This document shows positions 53,923 through 61,983 of a stretch of DNA of 64,000 nucleotides, piece by piece (the stretch's first letter is position 1; every line of letters starts with the position of its first letter). The stretch covers positions 62,001-126,000 of the forward strand of contig CAZQAE010000003.1 in NCBI GenBank assembly GCA_964591275.1, in the 5' to 3' direction. The notes beneath the pieces were generated by a model, which made no database searches, had not been told where the DNA came from, and worked only from the letters and a program-made list of their open reading frames with translations. Source of the DNA: G963674685 sp964591275. Lineage in GTDB: Bacteria; Lernaellota; Lernaellaia; JACKCT01. The position numbers were made by a program, and so were the translations under genes.

Positions 53923-54732
53923 ATGGCGAACAACACCGGACGCCCGCCGGACAAGGGCGCTGACAAAAGTTCATCAAAGACGCCGACGACGCCTGACGAC
54001 GCCGGTCATGGTCGGGCCGTGCTTGATGAAATATTTGATTCAGACATCCTCGAGCAAGTCGAGGACGAGCTTCGCAAAGAAAGTGGGCCAAACCAAAAAA
54101 CAAAGCGCCGCTATTCCGAAACCGAACCCATTGATCTTCCGAAGCTTGAACACACGAAACCCATCAATCCATGGCTGTGGCTTTTGCGACAAATCAAGCG
54201 GCTCGGCGTTCTTATCATCGCGCTGTGCGCGATCTATTACGGGGGGCGCTTTGTCCTCCACAAGATATTCGGTGCACCCGAAGCACCGGGCATCGCCTCG
54301 TACACGGTGGATCTTCCCAAGGAAAGCCCTCATGAAGCCCTGGAAGATCGTGAATTGAAGGTGAAGCTCGATGATGGCCGCGCCTCCCTGGCTTCCTCAA
54401 AAACCGATGACGGCCTGGGCAAGTTGCAGAACCTTGCCCTCGATCACCCCGACACCCGGCAAGGACAGAAAGCCATGCTGACACTCGCTTCCACGTATCG
54501 CTACAACCAGCGTCAGCCTGAGCAGGCCATCAAATGGTACCGCAACTATCTTTCGGTCAAAAAGAAAGGCCATGAGGTTGCCCGAACCATGATCCGGCTC
54601 GCTGATCTGTTCGAGGAATTGGGACGAAAGAGCGAGGCTCACGAAATTTACCAGGACATGCTCACCAAGTTCAAAGGGAAGAAGCGCTTCACGCTCATTG
54701 CTCAACAGGGAATCGACCGCACCAAGGATTAA
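53923..54732 (+). CDS. TPR-containing single-pass membrane protein
   Basis: About 269 aa from ATG 53923; the upstream extension has no clear ribosome site. The charged N terminus includes DEIFDSDILEQVEDELRKES. One transmembrane helix (LGVLIIALCAIYYGGRFVL) is followed by TPRs (YRYNQRQPEQAIKWYRNYLS; LADLFEELGRKSEAHEIYQD). Partner unknown. The next gene starts 2 bases after its stop. Confidence 0.7.
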   Translation: MANNTGRPPDKGADKSSSKTPTTPDDAGHGRAVLDEIFDSDILEQVEDELRKESGPNQKTKRRYSETEPIDLPKLEHTKPINPWLWLLRQIKRLGVLIIALCAIYYGGRFVLHKIFGAPEAPGIASYTVDLPKESPHEALEDRELKVKLDDGRASLASSKTDDGLGKLQNLALDHPDTRQGQKAMLTLASTYRYNQRQPEQAIKWYRNYLSVKKKGHEVARTMIRLADLFEELGRKSEAHEIYQDMLTKFKGKKRFTLIAQQGIDRTKD

Positions 54733-54734
54733 CC

Positions 54735-55577
54735 ATGACCAATGCATGCCCGAGCGCCCTGCGCTGTATTTCCATTTTTGTTCTGACCATCGTTTTTATC
54801 TTCGGGGGCTTCCAAAAAAGTGCGGCGAGCGACAATCCCGAGCCAGTCGCCGCAGCGAAAGACACCGAACCAAAAGATTTGTTGAAATCCTCCCTTCCCC
54901 CGCAACCTCCCTACAAGCTGTCGGATAAAGGAGCCACGCAAATCGATCAGGCCACGAATCGTCCGCAAAACCATTTCTCCTCTATTGAAGAAGTTGAGAA
55001 AAAACTGACCGCACTGCAGGTGCTCCTGGCCGAATGCGACAAAGGGGGAAATAAAACGGATGAATGCACCGCTTCGCAATCAGCAATGTACTGTATGTTT
55101 GTGGGCGATCAACACATGATTCTGAAGCAAAACGAAGATGCCAGAGCATTCTTCCTGGAAGCTTTGACACGGACTTTTCAACAAAATGAAATCCTCGAAG
55201 CCGACTACAAAATATTCAAATCCGAATATGACAAAACGGTGCCGGCACCGGGGCACGAGGCCAACACGCATGCACTGACCGGCGCTTATAATGCATCAAA
55301 ATATCATTTTCACGCCTACAAGAATTTCGCGGAAATGGTGCGTTATCAAAAAAGGCTGGTGGAAACATTCATCAGCATGAACCTCGCAAAAGCGAAGATT
55401 GCCGAGCAGTGGGAGATCATCGAAAACTCCATCAAGACCGCCGCGAAACACCACAAGGAATTTAAGGCCGACGTTATGAAAATGAACGCCATCAAAGACA
55501 AGCTGCCGGGCAAATACATGATCTACTACAGCGAAATCGCCGCCCTGGCCGCCAAACAAAGCATCGAAGCGCGCTGA
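54735..55577 (+). CDS. Secreted hypothetical helical protein
   Basis: The protein is 280 aa. Signal peptide (ISIFVLTIVFIFGGFQKSAA-S), then Pro-rich linker and alpha-helical domain (IEEVEKKLTALQVLLAECDK; AYNASKYHFHAYKNFAEMVR). Two Cys pairs. No family recognised. Translationally close to the preceding TPR gene; both may form one envelope complex. Confidence 0.6.
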   Translation: MTNACPSALRCISIFVLTIVFIFGGFQKSAASDNPEPVAAAKDTEPKDLLKSSLPPQPPYKLSDKGATQIDQATNRPQNHFSSIEEVEKKLTALQVLLAECDKGGNKTDECTASQSAMYCMFVGDQHMILKQNEDARAFFLEALTRTFQQNEILEADYKIFKSEYDKTVPAPGHEANTHALTGAYNASKYHFHAYKNFAEMVRYQKRLVETFISMNLAKAKIAEQWEIIENSIKTAAKHHKEFKADVMKMNAIKDKLPGKYMIYYSEIAALAAKQSIEAR

Positions 55578-55596
55578 TTAGGGATCAGTTACTCGA

Positions 55597-56805
55597 TCAC
55601 GCCAGAAACCGCTTCGCCCAGACCCTGAGACTTGTGGCGATGTAGTCGGGGAGAGCCTCTTGTATAAAACCCCATTTCGAGTCGACATTGTGCGGTGCCT
55701 TTTCCACTTCCTCTAGGCTCAGGGCGCCGGTTTTGCACACCGTCACGCACAGGCCGCACCCGATGCACCGGGCCTTGTTGAAAACCAGCGTCTCATCCAC
55801 CCAGGTCCACGCATCCATCGGGCAGATATTGATACACTTTTTGCATGGCTTACATTTCTCGGCGTCATATACGGGCATAAAGCGAGGCTTGGTCATAATG
55901 CCCGGCGCGTTGAAATCCTTAATGGCCCGCAATGCGTGACAACAGCATCCGCAACAGGAACAACTCACATTGCCGATTTTCGAGGCCATGACCGAGTTCA
56001 TCATGAAATTGACCAGGCCCTCTTCTTCCGCATTCTTTTTAATGGCAATGGCTTCATCTCGGCTAATTTCACGCATCATTCCTCGTGAGATGACGGTTTT
56101 TGCGGCGCCGCCGAAGGCCATGCAGTTTTCCATGGGTAGACCGCAACCCTTGTCGATCAGCGTCATGGCCAAGCGACATTGGCAGTTTCCCACGGCGAAT
56201 GTGTGGAAAGATTCAATGACCTCCCCCATCTTTTCGGCGGGCAATGCCGAGTAAAGCGTATCGCTGGCAGCGCCCACCGGCAGATAACGAACCGGTGCGG
56301 TCGAATGCTTCCCCGGATAGTCGGTGAGGAAGCCCGATTCCCACAACTGTTCGAACAGCTCGGCGAATTTTTTATGCCAGGCATTGCGCGTCGATAGGTC
56401 CGGCGTCATCAGCGCCATCTCGAAAGTACCGGGGACAATCGGCAAAATCGTGTACTTCCTTTGTTTTCCATAAGCCAGAATCACCATTTTTTTTAAGGCA
56501 AGGTGGTCCAGCACTTTCTCGACTTCCGTCGTCAGACGCCCGGCCTTAATCGCCACCTGCTGCGCGGTCTTTGGGCGCATGGGCTTTAAGTATTGAACCA
56601 GTTCGGCATCTTCCTCACTGAACATATGCATCACCATTTCGAGCAGATGCTCGGTGCGGGGAGGGCCAAGAAGAAGAGGCGAGGAATAGTTTTTCGCGAT
56701 CCGGTGATGCGCCTCGGTCGGTATATCCGCCGAATCGAAACCGGCGGCGCGCGCATTGAGATCAAGGTTCAGGATAATTTTTTTTCTGGCGGGTTTTTTG
56801 GGCAT
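55597..56805 (-). CDS. Winged-helix and 2x[4Fe-4S] ferredoxin-domain protein
   Basis: The protein is 402 aa. N-terminal MarR-like winged helix (KTAQQVAIKAGRLTTEVEKV, LDHLALKKMVIL). The middle region has NCQCRLAMTLIDKGCG and the cluster CSCCGCCCHAL. C-terminal bacterial ferredoxin repeats CKPCKKCINICP and CIGCGLCVTVCKTG. Related proteins occur in sulfate reducers and deltaproteobacteria and are probably cytoplasmic electron carriers or redox sensors. Divergent from the SCP2-like/alcohol dehydrogenase pair. Confidence 0.82.
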   Translation of the reverse strand: MPKKPARKKIILNLDLNARAAGFDSADIPTEAHHRIAKNYSSPLLLGPPRTEHLLEMVMHMFSEEDAELVQYLKPMRPKTAQQVAIKAGRLTTEVEKVLDHLALKKMVILAYGKQRKYTILPIVPGTFEMALMTPDLSTRNAWHKKFAELFEQLWESGFLTDYPGKHSTAPVRYLPVGAASDTLYSALPAEKMGEVIESFHTFAVGNCQCRLAMTLIDKGCGLPMENCMAFGGAAKTVISRGMMREISRDEAIAIKKNAEEEGLVNFMMNSVMASKIGNVSCSCCGCCCHALRAIKDFNAPGIMTKPRFMPVYDAEKCKPCKKCINICPMDAWTWVDETLVFNKARCIGCGLCVTVCKTGALSLEEVEKAPHNVDSKWGFIQEALPDYIATSLRVWAKRFLA

Positions 56806-57124
56806 TCTGGGCGCTTTCCACGAGAAAGGTTGATGACGAAACCGGCTGGATTATCTGTAGCACAAGAAATAATCTTTGACACCATCGACAAAGTAAAGCG
56901 GTGTGATGTGATGGCTGGTTTTTCATTGCCGCCGAGTATGGACTCTAAAAGAAACAAGCCACAGCGAGCCTTCCCGCCATCGCCTTGGCAAGGGAAATGG
57001 GTCGGACCTTCAAATCTAAAGCCCTGTGCGAAAGGTCTTGTGCATCGATAAAAATCAATGCTAGATTGTCGGCTTAAAGTTCTCAACCGATAAATGCCAG
57101 GAGCACTTTCGCCGGAGACTGATA
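56806..57124. other. Intergenic divergent region
   Basis: 319 bases between divergent genes. No clear promoter pair, hairpin or small gene is seen. Confidence 0.45.
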
Positions 57125-57661
57125 ATGGACCAATGGGATGAAAAACCGTCAGCCGCTTATAAGGTTAAAGAGTTTTATTGCAAAACGACGTTGCAGGCTC
57201 TGGGCACGGCTTTCGAACTCGTTTCGAAATGGGACCCGGAGTTGCAGGATGAAATCGCCGATTGGGAAGAAGATCTCGTGTTCAGTATGGGGATATTGCC
57301 CAATGGCCCGTACATGACGGCGAAAAGAGAAGGGCGGCGCGTAAAATATCTTGGACTGGGTGAAAAGAACCCTAGCGTTTCCATTTTATTCAAAAACATG
57401 GACAGCGCTCTTATGTCTTTTACCGGGCAGATCGGAACGCCGGGACTTGCAGCGCAGCGCCGCTTTTTGGTCAAAGGCTCCGTGTCCGAGAGCATCAAAG
57501 TCGCTCGGGGTCTTGAACTCGTGCAGAAGTTTCTTTTCCCGAGCATTATTCTGAATAAAATTTTCAAAAATCCGCCGCGGTTTTCGCCCGCGCAGCTATT
57601 AACGAAAGCAAAAGTTTACGCGGCCATCGGGCCGGCCATTGCAATGAATTACAGCAAGTGA
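57125..57661 (+). CDS. SCP2 sterol-carrier-like protein
   Basis: The protein is 178 aa. The central KNPSVSILFKNMDSALMSFT and ALMSFTGQIGTPGLAAQRRF followed by VKGSVSESIKVARGLEL match the hydrophobic-tunnel SCP2 fold. The N terminus is an acidic helical extension. It probably binds a lipid or acyl compound. It lies 34 bases before the alcohol dehydrogenase gene, likely in one unit. Confidence 0.7.
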   Translation: MDQWDEKPSAAYKVKEFYCKTTLQALGTAFELVSKWDPELQDEIADWEEDLVFSMGILPNGPYMTAKREGRRVKYLGLGEKNPSVSILFKNMDSALMSFTGQIGTPGLAAQRRFLVKGSVSESIKVARGLELVQKFLFPSIILNKIFKNPPRFSPAQLLTKAKVYAAIGPAIAMNYSK

Positions 57662-57695
57662 TTTTAAGACTTCCGCGCTGATAAAGGAGGATGCA

Positions 57696-58874
57696 GTGAT
57701 TCCCCAGTATTACCAGTTTGATTGCCCCGTAAAGATATTGAGCGGCCACAAAGCCCTGGTGAATCTGCCCTATGAGGCGAACCTGATGGGCCTGGAAAAA
57801 GCTATGGTCGTCACGGATCCCGGCGTCGTGGCGGCGGGTCTTTTGAAGCATCTGAATGCCGCCATTGAAGGCACAAAATTCAAGCTCGGCGCGATCTATG
57901 ACAAGACGCCGCCGGACTCCAGCAACCATGTGGCCAACGAAGTGGCGGAGATATATCGGAAAAATAAATGTGATTGCCTGCTCGCCATAGGCGGCGGGAG
58001 CTGCATCGACACGGCGAAAGCCGCCAACATTGTCATCAGCGAAGAAACCGACGACCTGATGAAGTTTCAGGGCGCCGACAATCTCACCAAGCCGACGAAA
58101 CCGCTGATCGTTATCCCCACCACTGCGGGGACCGGTTCGGAAGTTACGCTCGCCGCCATCATCCGCAACGTGGACATTGATAGAAAAATGCCATTCATGT
58201 CGGACAAGCTGTATCCCCGCCTGGCGATCCTCGACCCCATCATGACCATGACGATGCCGCCGAAGGTGACAGCCGCCACGGGCATGGACGCGCTCACGCA
58301 CGCCATCGAAGCCTATTACGGCTTGCAGCAGAATCCGATCTCCGATGCTTTGGCCTTATCCGCGATTGATCTGATTTTCAAATACCTGCCTGCGTGCACG
58401 GAGAAGGGAAGCGATAAGGAGGCTCGTTTGGGGATGGCCAACGCCGCGCTTATCGCAGGAATTGCATTTTCCAATTCCATGGTCGGCATCGTGCACGCCC
58501 TCGCACACTCATGCGGCGGCGTAGCTCACGTGCCGCACGGAGTCGCCAACGCGATCCTCCTGCCCTATGGCATGGAGTACAACTTGAAAAAATCGTCGGA
58601 AAGAATCGCCGCTCTGGCACCGTATATGGCTATAAAAGATTTGCCCGACAACGTGAATGGAAGAGCCACAGCCGCAATTCAGGCGGTCCGCGACCTGAAC
58701 AAAAAGTTGAGCAAACTTTCCGGGCTTCCCCTGACTCTCGCCGATGCCGGCGTCGCCGAGAATCAGCTTATGGAAATCGCCAAGGCCTCCGTCAATGACG
58801 GGTCTTGTCTCTACAACCCGGAAGACATCACCGTAAAAAGCGCCCTGGCGGTTTTGAAAAAAGCCTATAAATAA
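57696..58874 (+). CDS. Iron-containing alcohol dehydrogenase
   Basis: The protein is 392 aa, group III NAD(P)-dependent alcohol dehydrogenase. GTG start with AAAGGAGG upstream. Nucleotide motif GGGSCIDTAKA, TTAGTGSEVT, and metal ligands in GMDALTHAIEAYYG (Asp, His) and HALAHSCGGVAHVPHGVANA (His, His). Substrate unknown: 1,3-propanediol, butanol and methanol-type enzymes share these motifs. Confidence 0.92.
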   Translation: MIPQYYQFDCPVKILSGHKALVNLPYEANLMGLEKAMVVTDPGVVAAGLLKHLNAAIEGTKFKLGAIYDKTPPDSSNHVANEVAEIYRKNKCDCLLAIGGGSCIDTAKAANIVISEETDDLMKFQGADNLTKPTKPLIVIPTTAGTGSEVTLAAIIRNVDIDRKMPFMSDKLYPRLAILDPIMTMTMPPKVTAATGMDALTHAIEAYYGLQQNPISDALALSAIDLIFKYLPACTEKGSDKEARLGMANAALIAGIAFSNSMVGIVHALAHSCGGVAHVPHGVANAILLPYGMEYNLKKSSERIAALAPYMAIKDLPDNVNGRATAAIQAVRDLNKKLSKLSGLPLTLADAGVAENQLMEIAKASVNDGSCLYNPEDITVKSALAVLKKAYK

Positions 58875-58951
58875 AAACGCACGGGACGGCCTGGCATTTC
58901 AAATAATGCGGAATCTGCCGCCCCTTACCGGGTTTTCGCGCCGCAGGCGGG

Positions 58952-59023
58952 CGTAAGAGCGACTTTCCGGTCGCGGCCAATGTCATTTTCCGGTCGAAAT
59001 CGCGACAAGAATGTCGCTCCTAC
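58952..59023. repeat. REP-like paired palindrome
   Basis: GTAAGAGCGACtttccgGTCGCGG faces TCGCGACaagaatGTCGCTCCTAC, two inverted GTAGGAGCGAC-type units. This is the REP/BIME pattern of many Gammaproteobacteria and other bacteria. It sits in a convergent intergenic region, as REPs usually do. Confidence 0.7.
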
Positions 59024-59052
59024 AATCGCGGACGCGATGGCAATGCTCCCAA

Positions 59053-59084
59053 TAAAAACCCCGAGCCGCCTTTCGGTTCGGGGT
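59053..59084 (-). terminator. Rho-independent terminator of the Asp-rich lipoprotein gene
   Basis: On the minus strand CCCCGAACCG pairs with CGGCTCGGGG across a short loop (one G-T wobble) and runs into TTTTT. About 25 bases after the stop at 59109. Confidence 0.75.
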
Positions 59085-59108
59085 TCATCGTTTGTCTTTT
59101 TGATTGGC

Positions 59109-60376
59109 TTATTTCGGCTGCGGCCACTGGGCATCAAAGGCGCAGTCCATATCGTCGCCTTCCGTGCTGTCGGGGACGACAGTCTCTCCGCCCGCCATGT
59201 CAACGCCGGATTCCGTGTAATAAGTGCGAAGGTAGGCTGAATCCCAGCACTCGGAGGATTTCCAGGCCAGCAAGTCGAAATCCGCAGGCAGATCTCCGTC
59301 TGTAACAATGAGATCGCTGCGACCAACGCCATTGGCCTGCCAGCGCGTGTTGAACCACATATGCTCCAGTATTTCGTGATCCGCGCCCTCAAATTCGTCG
59401 TAGTGGATATCGTCCATCCAGTCGAAGGTGAAGGATCCTGTGTTGTCATCGTGATTAACATATCGATAATCGGCGTTGAAAGGATTGTCGACCCACCACA
59501 GGTCTTCGTAATCGGGAATGAAATTCACGAACTCGATATCGATTTGCCGACCGTCGCTGACCGTGTTGTAGTCCACGTGCATCACGCCCAACTCCTCAAT
59601 CATCCAGTCGATGTCGTTGGCCGTCGTGAAATCGATAGTGAAATATCCTTCTCCTCGGCGAGCCGTCGTTGTGGACACGACGACGTGACCGGTCCAGATA
59701 TCCTTCCAGTCATCTTCGGAGTCGGAGTTCTTCGGTCGCCACTGCAGCATATAATCGTAGGTGTCCGCGGCGACGAGGGTCATGATGAAACGGGACTGCG
59801 CCTGGTCCAAACCCGTATCCTGCCACGGTCCCCATGTGCACGCATCGTCCGTGCATTCCGTGGCGTCATAACTGGTGATTTCATCAATCAAAGACAGGAA
59901 ATACAGCGTGTAATGATTGATGTCCTCGGTGAACTGCACAACATCCGTATAATACTCCGCATGGTCTCCGACGGCCTTGTAATCGGCGTCGTATTCATGC
60001 CCCGGCATCATCAGCGTCAGGCTGTCGATATCCGGTATGGCGTCCAGGAAATCCTGCTGCCCACCGCCGTCATCATCGCTATCATCATCGGACGGACCAA
60101 TACCGTCGTCATCATCATAGTTCTTAATAGTTGCGTCAACATCATTAAGATATTTCCAGTTTGCAATAGATGCAATACCACCAAAACCAACATATTTAAT
60201 AGGACGATAACTACCTTCTAACTCAAGGCCTACATGACGCTGGTCNNNNNNNNNNCGGACGGACCAATACCGTCGTCATCATCATCATCATCGTCATCGT
60301 CGCCGCACGAAACAGCAAACAGGCCGATTGGCACAATCAAGAAAGCAGTCAAAACGCAAAACCAGAATGCACGCAT
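59109..60376 (-). CDS. Asp-rich lipoprotein, N terminus separated by a scaffold gap
   Basis: The ATG at 60376 has AGGAGG upstream. Signal peptide and lipobox GLFAVSC, then GDDDDDDDDDGIGPS, a gap, and the matching YDDDDGIGPSDDDSDDDGGG tether on the other side. The C-terminal 300 residues (LTLMMPGHEYDADYKAVGDH, TLVAADTYDYMLQWRPKNSD) form an unrecognised, beta-rich, Asp- and Trp-rich domain ending WPQPK. The 127 bases at 60119-60245 between the two copies of the tether do not belong (see separate entry). The true gene is probably about 350 aa and continuous. Terminator follows. Confidence 0.7.
60119..60245 (-). other. Foreign fragment from likely chimeric scaffold join
   Basis: AT-rich, unlike the flanking DNA. 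In the gene's frame it encodes GLELEGSYRPIKYVGFGG and IASIANWKYLNDVDATIKNY, typical of the C-terminal barrel of Bacteroidota TonB-dependent receptors. It ends at the Asp-codon array, and 10 N follow. A 30-base direct repeat (60089-60118 and 60256-60285) brackets it. Confidence 0.65.
60246..60255. other. Scaffold gap (10 N)
   Basis: Ten N within the Asp-rich lipoprotein gene. Confidence 0.99.
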
Positions 60377-60539
60377 TGTTTCCTCCTTTGTGGCTCACGA
60401 TTCCAAATGACTATACCATGAGAAGGGTTTGGAATAAAACGAGAAATTCGAGAAATCCTCGTTGACGCTGAGTGCTGAAAAAATGTAATGTTGCCTTGGC
60501 TGATCAGAATATTTGTAATACCTGCTTGGGGGGCTTCAG

Positions 60540-61523
60540 GTGGAAAAAAATAGCACTGACAATGTCGTTTTCTCCAAAATCATCGGGCGCAGCAAAGAGT
60601 TGCAGAAGGTTTTGCACATTGTCGAGAAAGTGGCGCCTTATAAAACGACCTGCCTGGTCTCGGGAGAATCGGGAACCGGCAAGGAGCTGTTCGCCAAGGC
60701 GATTCACGAACTGAGCCCTCGGAGCAAACATCCGCTCATCGTGGTCAACTGCGGCGCCATCCCCGCCAATCTCCTGGAATCCGAGCTATTCGGCCATGTT
60801 CGCGGGGCTTTCACCGGCGCCACCATGACTCGCGAGGGGCTTTTTGAAAAGGCGCAAAATGGCACGATCTTTTTGGACGAGGTCGGCGAACTTCCCCTCG
60901 ACATGCAGGTCAAGCTGCTGCGGGCGATCCAGGAAGAAGAGATCAGCCGCGTCGGCGACAGTCGGGCTATCAAGCTTGATATACGCATCATCGCCGCTAC
61001 AAACCGCTCCCTGGACGACGAGGTTGAAGAGGGGCGCTTCCGTCAGGATCTCCATTCAAGGATCAACGTCGTCAATATCCTCATCCCTCCCCTTCGTGAT
61101 CGCATGGACGATCTTCCCTGGCTGGTCGATCACTTTGTAAAAAAGTTCAGCGACAAGCTCGAAAAAAAGGTGAACGGTTACACCAAAGAAGCGCTGGGCA
61201 TGATGCAAAACTACGACTGGCCCAGCAATATCCGCGAACTGGAGAACGTACTCGAACAGACCATCGTTCTTCTTGACGACGGCAAAGAGATAGATACCGG
61301 CGATCTGCCTCTCTTTATGGAGCGGCGTGGTTATGAGCGGCGCAATCGTTTCCGCCAGGAATCGCTCGACAAGAAGCTTAGCATCAATGATTACACGAAG
61401 GCGTTTGTTGTCCACTTCCAGGATCAGCATACGGAAAAGGAACTCGCGGAATTTTTGGGCATCACCACGAAAACCCTGTGGGAAAAGCGAAAAACATGGG
61501 GCATGCCCAGGACGAGGCGCTAG
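60540..61523 (+). CDS. Sigma-54-dependent activator, AAA+ without sensor domain
   Basis: The protein is 327 aa from a GTG. Walker A GESGTGKE, sigma-54 contact loop GAFTGA (VRGAFTGATMT), Walker B IFLDEVGELPLDMQ, R-finger region. The C-terminal Fis-like HTH is KELAEFLGITTKTLWEKRKT. There is no N-terminal receiver, PAS or GAF domain, like PspF, so activity must be set by a partner or be constitutive. No sensor kinase is adjacent. Confidence 0.92.
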   Translation: MEKNSTDNVVFSKIIGRSKELQKVLHIVEKVAPYKTTCLVSGESGTGKELFAKAIHELSPRSKHPLIVVNCGAIPANLLESELFGHVRGAFTGATMTREGLFEKAQNGTIFLDEVGELPLDMQVKLLRAIQEEEISRVGDSRAIKLDIRIIAATNRSLDDEVEEGRFRQDLHSRINVVNILIPPLRDRMDDLPWLVDHFVKKFSDKLEKKVNGYTKEALGMMQNYDWPSNIRELENVLEQTIVLLDDGKEIDTGDLPLFMERRGYERRNRFRQESLDKKLSINDYTKAFVVHFQDQHTEKELAEFLGITTKTLWEKRKTWGMPRTRR

Positions 61524-61542
61524 AGATCACTTGAGGCAACAA

Positions 61543-61902
61543 ATGAAAGATATGATCGCACGCATCATCGACGCATGGAACAAGCAGGATGCGGATGAGG
61601 TCGCCGAATGCTACACGCCGGACGCCGTTTATTCGGACCCCTTCACGCGCGGGAAAATCAAGGGGCGCAATGCTTTTCGCTTATATCTGACGAAGGTTTT
61701 CGCGGCCTGGGAAATGCGCTAAGAAGTTCGGAAAATTTTCCCGCACGCCTCTGGAAACGGCGCGACGATTTTGTATGAAGGCAGCTATAAAAAGCCGGGG
61801 GCGGAAAAAACCCACCGCTTTCAAAAAGTCGAGATAGCAATTTTGGAAGGTGATTTGATCGCCCGAAACGAAATTTTTTTTGACGGCAGACTCATTTCAT
61901 GA
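61543..61902 (+). pseudogene. SnoaL/NTF2-like gene with in-frame TAA
   Basis: ATG 61543 (GAGG upstream). First 59 residues MIARIIDAWNKQDADEVAEC and YTPDAVYSDPFTRGKIKGRN are a SnoaL-like start. A TAA at 61720-61722 interrupts it after AAWEMR. The same frame continues cleanly (EVRKIFPHASGNGATILYEG ... FFDGRLIS) to TGA at 61900-61902. The total of about 118 residues is the normal family length. A single stop in an otherwise intact frame indicates recent loss or an error. Confidence 0.72.
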
Positions 61903-61983
61903 TGATGGCAAAACAATTTCACAAAAGTGGCGATGACTTGCTTGTTCGCGATCTAATTTCTCACTTCCGGTCACTGACTCAAA

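Noticed and set aside
59361..60221. 286-codon plus-strand frame over the Asp-rich lipoprotein
   Set aside because: Ile/Val-rich because it is the complement of Asp codons; crosses the chimeric segment.
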